From Apostichopus japonicus (lineage: Eukaryota > Echinodermata > Holothuroidea > Aspidochirotida > Stichopodidae): a DNA stretch of 64,000 bases. The stretch lies in contig NC_092580.1 in NCBI RefSeq assembly GCF_037975245.1, forward strand, positions 12,989,501 through 13,053,500, read 5' to 3'. Below are positions 45,546 to 60,756 of the stretch, piece after piece. Every line of letters starts with the position of its first letter. Positions within the stretch are counted from its first letter, which is position 1. The notes beneath the pieces were generated by a model. It searched no databases. It had not been told where the DNA came from and saw only the letters and a list, made by a program, of their open reading frames with translations. The translations under genes and the position numbers were made by a program.

Positions 45546-48500
45546 TATGTATAGTGCCACAGTATTGTGATTTTCACTGTGGATGCTGTTGAGTTGTCTT
45601 AATTAGTTTCTATTCGTCACAATATGTGGTGGTACCCATACTTTAGCATTAGGTAGACACAATATCCAAGTAGTGCTGATTTCGAGGAGGGGGGCACCAA
45701 CATTGAAGATAATATTTTAAGATAATATTTCTGTCCTGTTCACTTGTGATGTTATAGCCGCTACAGCATTATACGTGCAGTGAAGCCAACCCAAATGGTG
45801 TGCCACTTTTGGACAGGCTATAACATCTATTATGTAATAGACTATCAGTGATAGCCTGTAATATAAGCAGATCCTATGGCTTGGTACTAAGTCTGTACGG
45901 ACAGCATCATTAACACGGTGCTGCAACCAACGTTGCAAATAGAAATATATAGAGGCCTATATTGACAGTTTTTGGCACGTGTGGGGAGGGACGGACACAA
46001 GGGTGTACGAGGAAGGTGTTCCAGGACATGGTGTTAAGAAAGATAACCTACTTGGAAATAGCGTCTGTTTTCTAAGGTCGCTAAAGCCATACCAAAAAAT
46101 GCGGGGAGGGGGGGGGGAGTGGAATGTGAGAATGAGTTGAAAAGGTTTACCCCGCCTCCCCAGCCAAGTTAATTGTTACGCCTTTGCCTTCGTTCATGAT
46201 ATTTAGCCTATATACTGTCGGTCTGTCTCAGTTCAGGATATTTCCCCTGTCTTCTGCAGCTCAGCTATATTCACACAAGACGAGTTAATAAGGATCACTG
46301 TTGCAAAGGGAACTTGATCGATTTAAATATATTCCCTATATCTGTATTCATCAACTCCATAGATATGGCAGATGTTTCCCTGGTAAACGCACCCGACTGA
46401 TCAAGTTATCATTTAAGTGTCACTTTCTGACACATTTTCATGAGAGACACATTGATCAATTCGATTCAATAAATACCATGAAGGCATTTTCATTATAGGC
46501 TTCTAAAATGGATGTCTCTCCGTGTCGAAAATGACTTTGAAGAATAATGTTATTGCCATTTGTCATATAAACTTAGGCTATGTGCAGAAGTAGTCTTTAC
46601 AGGTTTATGGAATCGGTATGAAGGAGCTCTGTTTCAACGTCAAAGTGCTAGAAAGTTGCGGGCTTACGATGTGGCTGGGGGTGGTGGGGGGGGAGTAGGT
46701 TCAGCTTATATGCCATACTCGCACGAGAATCATAAATATAGTTCTCTGACAGCAATATGCCATCATTCATGCCTCGGGGTTACCTCTCAAGCGCGTTCGC
46801 AAAAAAAGACGTTTTCATGTTTGAGAAATAGTAATCCTTAATTAAATGGATTAGTTCAAAAAATTATTCATTCGCCCGATATTGCACTTAAAACTAATGA
46901 TATAACTAATTTAAATATGCCACAGAATTGCACCATTTGATGACGTCTAAAAGTGTATCAAATTTTCTTCTGGGGCAGAGGACACTCCCTCGCCCACCCC
47001 CCCCCCCTCCACCCCTATAAATGAGAGTCCAGTTTTAGCAGCCCATGCAGTACCACACACCCTTCATTTATATGATCATGGAAACGCTCCTGGTTCCATG
47101 CCGTGTATATATGTAGGGTCTAAGGGTTGGCCTCCAGAAAATAAAATCGCTAGATCAAAAAGCATGATTGTGCTTATAACTAATTTTGAAATTGTGTGTG
47201 GGTTGAAAGGGGGTGAGGTGTATACATCTACATGTCAAACGAACATTTAATTAACCGTACCAAGATCAGTAGGCTACGTCATAAGAGTTAGGCTATCACG
47301 CAAGTAACTGGACTCGCGTCTTGCTTGTTACAATTGGAAACCACCCGCTCTGAAGGGTTTTTAATTCTACTCCCAGAAGTAGTATATCCATACTAACCCC
47401 TCCGCCTCTTTCTTCCGTTTTTGGAAAAGAAGTCGGTCGTTTGCCAGATTTGTATGCATAAGTCGTTTAAATGACTTGACATTAACCTACTTATATTGTA
47501 TAAAATCTTATTAATGTATGCACGAATAACCAATTAACTTAATTACTCCATTAATAAGTCGATTCGTTCACACACAAATGACATCAGCAGATGCGACGTG
47601 CTTGTAAAAAGATGTTGCTTGATTTATTTTGCTTTTAATTAATTTGTTTGTTTGTGTGTGCGTGAGTGTTATTTCTTCTACCAAACTCTCAGATTCCTTG
47701 TCTCTTGTCCAGGTTTCATTGCTATCGGCTCTTTTCCAAATCTGGCCGACCTGTTTACTTCAGAAAACAACAACAATATATTATCAACATATGCTACTGT
47801 TCCAAATGTTTGATTAGATATAAAGTAAATTTGATTTGAAATATAATTAAGACGTGCAATGGACACTGCAAGAAGAAAGAGATAATAACTTTATTTCGGG
47901 ACTCTTTGGAAGAGAGACTCTCAGAGATGATTTAGCTCTCGACTCAATAACTAGCTTTAGAACAATCATAATGACGTCATAATTACATCAGCTCCCTAAT
48001 CCAAATGAGGTTATCCTGGTAAGCAGTCTATAATGACCTATGATAGTGTATGGATTTAGGGTAATGTCTGATTTTCGCGATGTATTCAAGTAAACATCTT
48101 GGATGACGTAATAAGTTTCCTTGCATCAGTAATATACTGTAGGTTATGTCTAACCAGGGGGCGTCGAGAACAGGCCCGGATTAAGTATTTCGTAGGCCCG
48201 GTAGGCACTAGGCCTGCTAAGGCTTGAAAGTAACATTTCTTGGACACTATCTAAGCGAGTCGTCACCATGGGTTTGTGCGTACCGCACGAAGGATTGATT
48301 TGGCTAAAATAAATTGTATACTCCTGCAGTTTACACACTCTGTGGTATTTTCGTAGGCCCCCATTTGCTTCGTAGGCGCTAGGTACAATGCCTACACACA
48401 CACGCGCGCATATATATCTATATATATAGTTTACTTCTAGTCAAGTACTCGACCGATAACACCCTGGTTTTAAATCATCACGTATTTTCTACTGCAATCG

Positions 48501-49220
48501 GTTGAACTCTAACATATAACATGGCATCTTTTATTTGACAGAAACCTCTTGGTGCGGTTAACTTAACTCCGTAAGACATAAAATAGAGACTGGGAATCAT
48601 AAACTAAAGTGATCCTTTCATGGTTAATAATCAGAATAGAAGCATTATTGATTGTAAATAGCAAAATACTCATGCACACTGCAGGACACAGCTCGTATTA
48701 AATTTCTCAAGTTTAAAACGACTGTGATACTTACAGCTTTGGAGTACCGGGTCGTTAAGTTCTGATGTTAGCTTTTGATTTATTTATTTGTTTTTTATTT
48801 TGAATATATCTATCCAGGCCATCGATTTCCTAACCCCCCCCCCCCCCAACATTCTCCCGACTACCTGTAGCTACAGATAAATACTATCGCAGTAAAAAGG
48901 AAAATAAACGTATAGTTCATATGACAGTGTTCTTATACACAGTATGCTGTACGACTTATGACGCTTTTCTCGTTCACATTATAATCTTCAAGGCGAATGC
49001 AATGGTGATATATAACGTATAGACTTTTATAACTGTAATTTGGCAATCAGCGTAGTCACATCCAGAAAGAATATTTAAAATAATATTTCAGAGTTAACAT
49101 TTATGTTTGAGCTTTAAGAGAGGGAATTTAGGGAAGTATACTACTGCAATTTATATATTCAGTTCCTATGTAGGGTGAATGCCGTTTTCGAGATATTGAA
49201 ATTTGAAGGTCACAGTTTTA
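45544..49220. other. non-coding; one hAT-like end near 48172
   Basis: No gene seen. The stretch 48160-48400 contains CAGGCCCGGATTAAG, resembling one terminus of a common hAT-type repeat, and three GTAGGC(C/G) words, but no matching inverted end was found. Confidence 0.3.
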
Positions 49221-49340
<120 letters not shown>

Positions 49341-52300
49341 TGGCTATACTTTTGAAATCACAAAACGAAAGTGTATGCATTAGGGCTAAACCATTAAAGG
49401 CCATTTCTCGATGATCTCTAAATGGCTTTAGGTTATTCCGCCATTTACAAATTACCACCAAATTCCTTTTTATTAGATTAATTGTTTGAAAATGACCATA
49501 AAAAGCACTGCAGATGATGACTGAAATCATTTTTGTAGCTTCAGGCGGAAACAATTAAGACCTTTTATAGTATGTCGTCATCGGTTGGGAATATGCTGTC
49601 TATACGGACGAGGATTAAATAGCAACGATGAAACCACTCCCCCCGCCCCCTGCCCCAAGGTATCTAACGTACGGTTATATATATATGCAAAGGGGGAAAA
49701 GCACTGGAGGAACTCTCTTCGAGTTTCATTAAGAAACAGGAGAAAGGAAAAAGAGGGGAAGTTTGCCAGTGAAATCAATTTACGTATTCCCTTGCGGAGT
49801 CGTGACTCTTAAGAAGTGGCACGGGGAGTTTACTCGCTATTAATCTTTTAAAATTTAAGAGGGTTTTGAAAAACATCTCTTCCAACAAACACTTGAGAGG
49901 CATCGATTTTATGTCTATCTGTACGGGGCAGTACATGGCCAGTCATGTGTATACATGCACGTATTGGGATTGTGTAGGTACGTGTGTGTGTGTGTATGTA
50001 TATGGCAGTGGGCCGATTTAATTATATACAACACTATACGAATAGCAAGGATTTTATGAGTGGTTAAACGTAGAGCAAATAGGTCTAAGGAATATTCGAA
50101 GTAACGATGGCCTATATATTACTACATATACGGCGGTGCCGGTAGACTAAGTCAAGATAAATTTTGTTAGTGACAGAAAGTCAAGAATTTATTACTTTTT
50201 ATTGTATCAGTATAAGCATCTTCGTGTTCATTTTAACCCTATGCAGCCTTTCATTCTTAGGGAGAAAGGGTGTGGGTGGGAGGGGGGGGGGGCATTATCC
50301 TGATCCGTTTGGTGAAAACTCCTAATTCTATTTGGTGTTGCCTAGTACCATAATACTGTAAAGCACTGTTTTGCATGTGCCCATGCATGAGCCTCATTGA
50401 CATGATAACTTGCATATAGGATCGGAAAACTTTAGTCTCTTTATATGTGTGTATATTGGGACCAATGCCTTCTAAACTTCAATATTTTAGATTCAGCATT
50501 TGCAAAACCCATCAACGTTACATCCTACAGTTAGTGCAATGTCCGTCCGGTCAATGAAAAACTTACTATCGGTATATCTCAATACAAAAAAAATGAATAA
50601 AAACACATTGAAAGATGTAAAGACCTTATCCATAAATTCACTTTGCCTGGGGGGAAGAAGATGTCAAATTAATCCGTGAAAATTTGCAATTTATTACAAG
50701 GGAAAATTGGACAAAGGAATGACCGCCCTACTTCCGTCTTTGACCGTGAAGACGGTCACGGTTGTTTATGCATCTGGTCACGGGAGGGTTTGAAAATATT
50801 CCGAATAAAATCATCATTTTCATTTCAGTTTTTTTTTTAAACTTTTTGACTAATATAAAAATTAAATTAATAACTTTTTATTTTCATTTCTCTGACATAT
50901 TTTTTTCTTCTTATTACCTAAAAGTCTTTATTATACCATGCCTCCCACTAGTTACACTTTGACCTACTCTGACCGTCTGAGCGTTAATTTACACATCTGG
51001 CCTTGGAAGCCTTGGGGTGGAGGATCCCATGTTCCAGTGTGTATATACCATTATGGTCTGACATCCGCCCTTGTTTCCAATCACCCAACCCCCCCCCCCC
51101 CCTTCAATAATGACTGCTACTTAGTTGATAAACCACGTCCAATGATGGAACACGTGACCAAATATTGTAGTCGGTTGAAGATTGACACCTGTGGGTTTAT
51201 TACATATAACACGTCCATATCAATTTCATAGGAAATACAACTTTATCGGCATTTTGCGGTTTCTTATGAAACCCTACGTGTGGTAATCAACGGTAATGTT
51301 TAAACCACAGAACAAGAGCTCAAGATTTTATTAACGAGCTCAAACCAAACTCAAACCTGATTTCTCAAACTTATTTCAATCCATTTTGTGATACAAACAA
51401 AGATAATTTTGTTCTCGCATTCTTTATTTAAGATATCGGTTTTGATCAGCATCCACCGCGGGGTGTAAAATTGCGGCTTCCTCTCTGTCCATTACTGCGG
51501 TTTCTGTACCCGTATACACTTACCACCTCTTTCGATAAAGAGAATCTTGTCCAAATATATGAAGAAGAAAAAAATGATAAAATTACCAAATATTTCCTAA
51601 ATTTGTTGTGTGTCTGCGTTAATCTATACTTGCGTACCTCAAGTTATATTGTGTGAAACTTATTATTAAAACTCGTCAGGTAAGAAATTGTGTATGATGA
51701 TAGTGTCAATCTCCATCATAGATTGTTTGTTCTTTCAGTAATATGTCAATTAACTTGTCGTAATTATCATGATATAGATTAGGAACGTAAACAGACAGGC
51801 ATATACAATTACCTATCACGTACTGACAAACTATTATCAATGAGGATGAACTAAGATATTTTGATTCATTCTAATCATAGTTAAAAAAGGCTTCCATTGT
51901 TTTTGTTTTCTGTAGTAGGTCAATAAACTTGTCTTAAAGTAGAGTGATATCCAGGTATGAATACAGACACACCTCTTCAAACTCTAACATAGTATTGAAA
52001 AAAAAAAAACAGAAATCGAGGAGAAAATAAAATATTATAATTATTGTAAATTAATAATTAAAAAGTATTTAAACAATTGTATAGTTCACATTTTACTTTA
52101 GACAATTTTGTTCAAACTTACAACAGACATGTCACATTAAAGGGGGGGGGGGGTGGCCATTAATGTGGTCTCACTCACGAAAAGTCATGAATGGGTTTTC
52201 TTTATTTCTGCAGGCTGGAGCAATTGTCCGGTATAGATACCACCATGCTATGAGTACTGAAGTGTCATAACTTACATTTATAAATCACGTTATGTCGTCG

Positions 52301-52350
52301 CCACCGTCATCATGCATATACTTCCATCTTTACACTAATCCATTGTTACA

Positions 52351-52352
<2 letters not shown>
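49341..52352. other. non-coding, nothing recognised
   Basis: G runs near 50280, C runs near 51090 and G runs near 52141. No supported exon. Confidence 0.35.
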
Positions 52353-52421
<69 letters not shown>

Positions 52422-52425
52422 ATCC
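52353..52425. repeat. (TA)n microsatellite
   Basis: Pure TA with one TTTA interruption, followed by a degenerate (ATCT/ATCC)n region to about 52535. Confidence 0.95.
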
Positions 52426-53146
52426 ACTCATTTAGCTATCTATCTATCCAGTCCGATTCATCCGTCCGTCTGCTATCCATCCACCCGTCTCTCTTCTATC
52501 TATCTATCGATTGATACATCCATCCATCGATCGTTGTTATTCACGACATTTGACATCACTAGAGATAAAGATATATACACATGTTTTGCGTTTATTCTTT
52601 GCGACATCCAGTAATCTTATGATAGCATTCTCCTTTAAATATAATTAGACCCACCGCTGATAATCACGCTGGACTCACAAAGTCACAGGGAAACTTTACA
52701 TCATGGCCCTAGAGTATAATCTCGTCCTTCTCACATAAGCTAAGTCTAACGGCGAAGAGAATTTACTATGTTGATGCTTTTCCTTATATAGATGTACAAC
52801 TTCCACTCCCCCCCCCCACCCCCCCCCCCCCCCTCTTCAACTGCATATTACAATTGGAAGCAATTATTTAGCACAACTGCGTTGTGTAGCCCTAATTAAT
52901 ATGCCTATTTTATAGCTAAAATATGCATCAGAAAGCATGCCATCTCATGTCTTAACCTATTTTTCCTCGGGGAGGCGGGGGGGGGGGGGCTTCCAGAGCA
53001 CCCCACCCCCACTCTCCTGCATATGGAAATCGAGTCAATGACCTCGGGGCCACACCCCATTCTCAAAATCCTGGATCCGCTTCTGATTGGTAGCAGGCTG
53101 GTGGTTCCATGCATACTATAACCGTTATGATGAGTGTTACACCTGA

Positions 53147-54043
53147 ACTCAGTAAGGATCAATTAAATAGAACAAAGATCGTTGCTTACTGGGTGTCACG
53201 AGGAAGTATCCTATATCAGAATGGAAGGGTATCGAGGAGTGTGGTGTTGAGTATGGAGTTAAATGACAGTGTAACTAAGAAATAAAAAAAAATTAAGTCA
53301 TAAAGTAATTACTACCTGCTCTTGCTGATTTATTATTAGAATAAGTGTCGCTAATCACAAGATATGCCTTTAACAAACGGGGTGGGTGGGGGAGGTAGGG
53401 TGAATGTGTACGTAAGGTAAGCAGAAAATACTTTTAAATTGACACCAAAGATACTAAAAATTCTTTTCGGCGTTGTAAATAATGATGTTCTTTAAGAGAC
53501 ACCGTAGATTCGTTGCTGGGTTGGTTTATTGCAATGTCGCAAATGGGACACCAAAATCCGCACTTAATGGACCTAATGTTATAGTCGTTCATTGACCTTG
53601 TACAGAGGGGCCTACCGTGAAGACGTACGGAAAATTCATCCTTTCATATCTCGGTGAGAAAATTTCACTGGATACTGAAATACGACTCAAAAGTCCTTAG
53701 ATATAGTCCTTATAACAATCATATTAAAAGATATGTATGAAAAGCAGTTTAAAGACAAGATAAAAACTCAAATTTGGACCGAAAAACGATGTCACTACGG
53801 ATGCCGTTTAGTGACATTTACATATTTTGTGTATAGTAGGTACTGCAGTTCTTCGTGGCTCCCAAGCATTTGATTAACAAGGGACATAGATCATCGGGTT
53901 TTATGAGGATATCTCCTGCATTAGGATGAAAGAGTAGCGGTGAGTGTGGGGTTCAGGTTGGGTGGTGCGGGGGGGGGGGGGGGTGGGGGCACGGGTGGTG
54001 GTAAATGACGATGTAACCATGGGGACCTAATAATTCGTTCTAT
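53147..54043. repeat. 1.1-kb-period tandem duplication, copy 1
   Basis: Starts ACTCAGTAAGGATCAATTAA and ends near GATGTAACCATGGGG. Nearly every segment recurs 1105 bp downstream, including GGACACCAAAATCCGCACTT and CGTACGGAAAATTCATCC. It contains a long G run near 53970. No recognisable coding content. Confidence 0.88.
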
Positions 54044-54251
54044 ATGAGATTTGAAAAAATATATATAGAAGTTAATATCATTACAGCCTGCTCTCGCTGA
54101 TAACTGTTAAGTTGTTAACCCTAAGTTACGCGGATCGGAATGTGCCGATAATACAATGCCTTATTTAACAAAGAGAATCTTCTAATTTATTGCTTAAAAC
54201 TTTGTAACTTTTACTATATTCTATTTGGAAAAATATACTTTCAGTTGGGAG

Positions 54252-55170
54252 ACTCAGTAAGGATCAATTAAATAGAACAAAGATCGTTGCGTACACTGCG
54301 AGTCACGAGAAGTTTTCTACATTAGGATGGTAGGGTATCGGGAGTGTTGGGTTGAATATGGAGTTAAATGATGGTGTAACTAAGAAATTTAAAAAAAAAT
54401 TAAGTCATAAAGTAATCATACTTGCTCTTGCTGATTTATGATTAGAATAAGTGTCGCTAATCAGAAGATATGCCTTTAACAAACGGGGTGGGTGGGGGAG
54501 GGAGGGGTGAGGACATTCTAAGGTGAATATGTACGTAACGTAAGCAGAAAATACTTTTAAAATGACACCAAAGATACTAAAAATAATTGTCGGCGATGTT
54601 AATAATGATGTCTTTTAAGAGACACCGTAGACATGTTGCTCGGGTTGGTTTACTGCAATGTCGCAAATGGGACACCAAAATCCGCACTTAATGGACCTAA
54701 TGTTATAGTCGTTCATTGACCTTGTACGGAGGGGCCTACCGTGAAAACGTACGGAAAATTCATCCTTTCATATCTCGGCGAGACGATTTCACTGGATACA
54801 GAAATACGACTCAAAAGTCCTTAGATAAAGTCATTATAACAATCATATTAAAAGATATGTATGAAAAGCAGATTAAAGACAAGATGGAAACTCAAATTTG
54901 GACCGAAAAACGATGTCACTACGGATGTCGTCTAGTGACATTTACATAAATTTTGTATAGTAGGTACTGTATAGCTCTTTCGTGGCTCCCATGCGTTAAA
55001 TTAATTAGGGACATAGATCATCGCGTTTGACGAGGATATTTACTGCATTAGGATGTAAGAGAAGCGGTGAGTGTGCTTAGGTAGGGTGGTGCGGGTGGGG
55101 GGGGGGGGTGGGGGCACGGGTGGTGGTAAATGACGATGTAACCATGGGACCTGATAATTCGTTGTATATT
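54252..55170. repeat. 1.1-kb-period tandem duplication, copy 2
   Basis: Copy of 53147-54043 with point changes and a roughly 20-bp insertion before the GTGAATATGTACG word. An open frame of 77 codons at 54716-54949 exists here but is broken in copy 1, so it is probably not a gene. Confidence 0.88.
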
Positions 55171-58114
55171 CACTAATTTTGAGCTACTTTGTAGTACGGT
55201 TAAAGGATGTGTGCACATAATTCCCTCACAAGGTTAGATTAAAGGGTATTTATTAATGTGCTAAATATAAAATACATTCTTCATTTTGTATGTATTACTT
55301 TGTGTTACATTTGGAGAAATTTTAGCAATGCAGATGACAAAGAGTGGAGTTAGAAAATGTCAGCATCGCATTTGGGTTGAAAATATATAAGCCTAACAAG
55401 TTGCATCTTGACGCAATTCTAACAGTGACAACTAAGCAAATCTTCCAAATGCGTAACAATTCAAGAACAAACCAACAACAACATTATAACAGAAAAGAAA
55501 AGATTTTTAAAGAAGATTTGCCATAATGACATCACAAACCACCTATATGCACCATTTTCTGGAGCAAGGAAGGTATTTATCTGGTAAAGGAAAATAAAAT
55601 AGTTTACATTGAAACAACATCTCCAGTTAGGAACAAGGTGGGTGTTTCCAGCTACATATGCAGAATATATGATACTTCCTCAACTAAAGTGATACATTTC
55701 TGCGACTGGCATATCTCTCTTTAATCCTTTACAGTGCTCGTTTCCTTATGAAGCCTGCAGGTTTATTCAGTCATCGCTAACCGTGGAACTTAAAATAGCG
55801 ACAAATCCCTCAGGCAACATTAAATTGATTATATTTAGAATTTCCCTTAATTACATGTGGTTTGATTTTTGGATGAAAAAATGTTGTGAAAGTTATATGA
55901 ATAAATGTTTTCATGAAGCCTTCTTTCAAGGTCGCTCATTCCCATTAGCAACTATTAAATGTTGTCTATACTTGGCTGAGAAGTAATACTGTTATGTTGT
56001 AGATCCTACACTTGATGTGGTTTGGACCCGCTTGGACACTTTTTCATTTCTTTTCTTGTATTTTTGTCCTAATTAAAGGCGATAACTGCGGAACGCATCC
56101 CCCGTGATTGCGCGCGCGTAAGAATTACTTGTAAAGTCGGCAAACGTTTAAGTATAGAAGTTTATGAAATGTATACCCATGCCGATAATTATATAATTAC
56201 GAACAGAACTGAGAGGATATGTGTGGTCCATGTAAGCTCTCGGGTTTCTGGCCTCAGTTCAAATTAAAATGGATTCACTTAAGAAGATGCAAACCAAACC
56301 ATCGTCTCTAGTTTATATTAAAGAGATATTTCAATATTTTGTGATGAACAGCTTTTTTTCCCGGATATAGCTTAGCAAAAATGTGTGTGTTATCCTAATC
56401 TATAAAACACGTATCTGGGAGATGTCATTCTGTGAATATGTGATATCATAGTGCATGCCACTATTGGATCAGAAACCTTTTTACTTTTTCATTATTTTTC
56501 GTTTTCATATTTTACAGGATATAGAATGTTAAGGGTGTTGGCACTGAAACTAAATACCATTATTAGATCATATGATAAAGAGGGTTCAATATTTTTCGAT
56601 TCAGAATTTGTAAAAATTATCTACATGACAGAAAATAAACATTGTAGCAAAAATAAAAGGGGACAAAAATTGAAAGCATTTATGGCTCGATGACGTCATA
56701 TTTAGACTTGATCAAGTCTTCAATCTTGTGTGTGAAGAAACATTAATTCTGTGATATCTCTGAAAACGGCAGTTATTGCTATGACGTAGATCAATAATGA
56801 TGGTAACGTGTGTGTGTCTGCTTTAAGAGTCTTCGCGGTGCCCACTGATCTACCAGATGGTACCATCGCGACGGTACCAAATGAATTATTATTATTAACC
56901 ATTAACCCGTTAGTACATTCAGGAATGTATAAACGCGCAGTGATAACTAGAAACGTTAATGGGAACAGCGTGGTTTTGTTGGCAAAAGTGGTAAAAAAAG
57001 TTGGGCAAGAGCCAATTCTTCCGTAATGTGGAAGAGCGTAATTTCTCGGTGTAGTGAGTGTGGGGGGGGGGGGGGTGTAAAGGGTTGATGGTGTAATCTT
57101 CTTTTACAGAATCGATTATTTGGGTCCACGTCACTTTGGGTTTGGGTGTGTCGTACAACAATTAATTGCCCCCATTGAATGGCACAGTAACATCACTTTT
57201 CGAGGTCTCCAATGGAGAGCTCAATGATTTCAACTGCAGGACATGGCCTACTCATACCCACAGTGCTGATGGCATGTAGTACCATGACAATCGCAAATTT
57301 ACCCGTAATTGAACGGTTTAGATTTTTTGAGGTATAAAAGAGGTGAACAATTTTAGCAATGATCTAAAGCCTCGTGTCAGGTCTCGTTGAATAATCTGTC
57401 CATTTTACCTCAACGAATTTGCATCATTTTCCATCCTCCCGCAGCATATATACGCAATAAGTAGTTTATTTCATAAACCTCCACATTCAAGTATCACTAA
57501 AACGATAATGATAATTGCAAACATGCAAGGATGGTCACCTCAATAGGTCCTTTAGGCCCCCTGGTAATCAAACTATTTTGACTCCAATCTTCGTGCTCTC
57601 GGCGACATTCAATTGGCGGATATTTGAACCTAGGAAAGGGTATGCAGGGGGACAGTACCCCTCCCCTTTGACATTGTTTCATTATAATTGAGAATTGGTA
57701 CTTAGTCGCAAAATTGTGCTATATTTTGCAGCGTTTTGAAGTACCATTGTTCAAGATTTGTGCAGTTTATATCTTCCACAAGTATCGTGCAACGCTTCTT
57801 CTTTTTTTCCCGGACTTTTTTCACGAGCCTCAAATTATGTTTTTTTTTTTGGACCCTCCAAATTTCTTGGCGAACATGAAAGAGGATTGTGACTACCATT
57901 TTATATTTTCAGCCTGCCAATGCTATTAGTATAAATAATACAAACATACCGATTGAGTGGGTGGGAGATTGGGAACACAAGCAAGTTAACTTGTCTCATC
58001 TTATGATCTCCTTTCATTTTTTTTTTTGGTTATAAGTAGCAAAATATTGATGAGTCCCAGGGTAGTTTGCACAGTCAGGTACACCATAGGGGGCAAACTT
58101 CTGCGGGAACTTTT
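55171..58114. other. non-coding, nothing recognised
   Basis: AT-rich sequence with several short unsupported frames and a G run near 57061. Confidence 0.35.
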
Positions 58115-58509
<395 letters not shown>

Positions 58510-59349
58510 GAAGCCCCCCCCCTTCCCAACCCCCCCCCGCCCAATACGACCAGGTACATGAAAACGTATTCTTTTTCTTTAGTCTAACACTCCCAAAGTT
58601 TCAAGTCCACGACCCAGTACCTTCCAAGTGGGTTGAACCACGACTCACAAGACCCCACCCCCGTCATACCCCAACCCCACCCACTCAGAATCATTGTTCA
58701 GAATGCATGAAAGCTGGTTTTGACTATGGACAGGATTTTTATGATAACTTTATCGATCTCTATCGTTGAGTTTCGAAAACAATATATTAAAATTTTCGGA
58801 CTTCTGGGAAGAGCCAGCGATTCTCAGAAAAGTTCTCAACCACTAATTTCGGGCCGCGCCTTATAGTCTGCGTACCGTCGCTTTAGTCCCACCGAGATAG
58901 AATAAACATTGGCAGTTCGTTGTTGTCATATTTAGACTTTTTAGGGTTTACTTCTGCTCTTATGACTTATCATAGCCTAACTGATTAGGACCAATCGAAA
59001 TATCTTGTTCCATACAGATCTCGTACTTAGAAAAAAAAATGATTTGATTTATTTGTTTATAATTGTTCAGTTCAGAATGACACACAGTATAACAACCAAA
59101 CTGAAGCAGCAGGTTTCGGTAAAATGTTTAAACAAATTAACAAATGAATGTTGACAGACCAGCCACAAGTTGGGCTAGTAATAGTTACCGGTATGTCTTT
59201 TGTGGCGATAAAGAATCTGATAAAAGATATAGCATTGCACACGAACATGTTTGTGTGCAATGATAAACGATATCATGTTATGATTGTAAATGATATCTGT
59301 GTTTATTTTAAGAACTATATAGAGCGGTATGTATATTCATTATAACTTG

Positions 59350-59394
<45 letters not shown>

Positions 59395-60756
59395 ATGTAT
59401 ATGTGTGTGTATATATATTAATATATGTGTATATATATGTATATGTATGTATATATATATATATGTATATTTAATCGAAGCCAGCCAAAGATTTTTGAAG
59501 TAAACAAAATATTTCAAAAAAGGATCTGTAGGGCTAATTCCCCTGCAGGGGCAATCGACAAGAATTAAGGGACCATAGAGAGATTGGATTGTTCACTAAT
59601 GAATCATTCCCAAAGCAAAACGATAACTTTGTAAAAGAATAGTTAAGTCACTAGAACACGGGGGATCACATACCCTCGGAAGTTGTAAACCAAAAACAGC
59701 CTAGGCTCTCTGTGGGACGCCAAACGAGACCAAAATAGATCACCAAAGCCGACAACTGGTTGTCTGGACAGAAACTCACAGTTTTGCAAGATGGTCGCTA
59801 GAAGACAGGTGTATATATACACAATACTTTGAATATTTAACTGGGCCCTCGCGTTGGCTCTTTTGATTGGAAGAGGAAAGTTAGAGTGAATTTACATATC
59901 GTCATTACATAACTTCTTCTTTTTTCTTAAATGAAATAAAAGGAAATGATTTTGTGAAATTTAGAGCTTTGGTGAGAATTCACGAAGGAGAACTTACATG
60001 GATCGCCAAGGAATGAAAGTGTTAAATTGACTTTGGCATAGAAGATGAGGAGAAGGCATACACAATGTGCCTTGATTGCATCACTTTTGAAAAATTTGTT
60101 ATCAAGCGCGATTACCATAGAAACAGGCTAGAGGGCCTGGCCTCTTATACTTCTGCATACAGTCGTTTCTGTAAATTCCTAATCTAAAATTCAATATTTC
60201 TCGCAGTGAACATATCAACCTGAGAAATTTTGTTCCTAATAACCACTGACAAGGCGAAGCAACGTCGATTAACCAGGAGAACCGTTGAACCACATTCCAA
60301 ACTCCGCAACCGTGTGAAAAAAATTCAAGAAATTAGATTCATACCTGCTTACCTTGGAGAATAACCATTTTTCACAGTGATTTTTTTTTTTTGGTATTGA
60401 TTATATCTATCTATATATATAGATTTATATAGATTTCGAAAGGCTGGTGCACTTTTTCATACCCACCAAATGACCTTGATCCTAAACGAAGAAGATACAA
60501 ATTCGACCAATGGAGTGTTTGCATGCTGAAGTATAAGAAAATATGAGGATTCTTTTTTTTTTGGCGGCGGCCCATGACTGTTACTTTATGTTTGTCCACC
60601 AATGAGCAACGAAGAGTTCGTGCAACAAGCCTGATTTTCAGAAGTTGCTTGTTAGTCAGATCTGTCCTAGTTAATACTCTTTTTTGGAGGAATTCAATTT
60701 GTTTCTGTTTTTTGAGGGGGCTTACGGAGTTTGCCATTTCTTTTGGCATCTGTGCA
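58510..60756. other. non-coding, with (TA)n/(TG)n at 59351-59470
   Basis: No gene seen. A mixed TA/TG microsatellite lies at 59351-59470. Just downstream is a short hairpin, CCCCTGCAGGGG, near 59540. Confidence 0.4.

Noticed and set aside
54716-54949. 77-codon frame in the tandem duplication
   Set aside because: Broken in the other copy, no family, no splice context.
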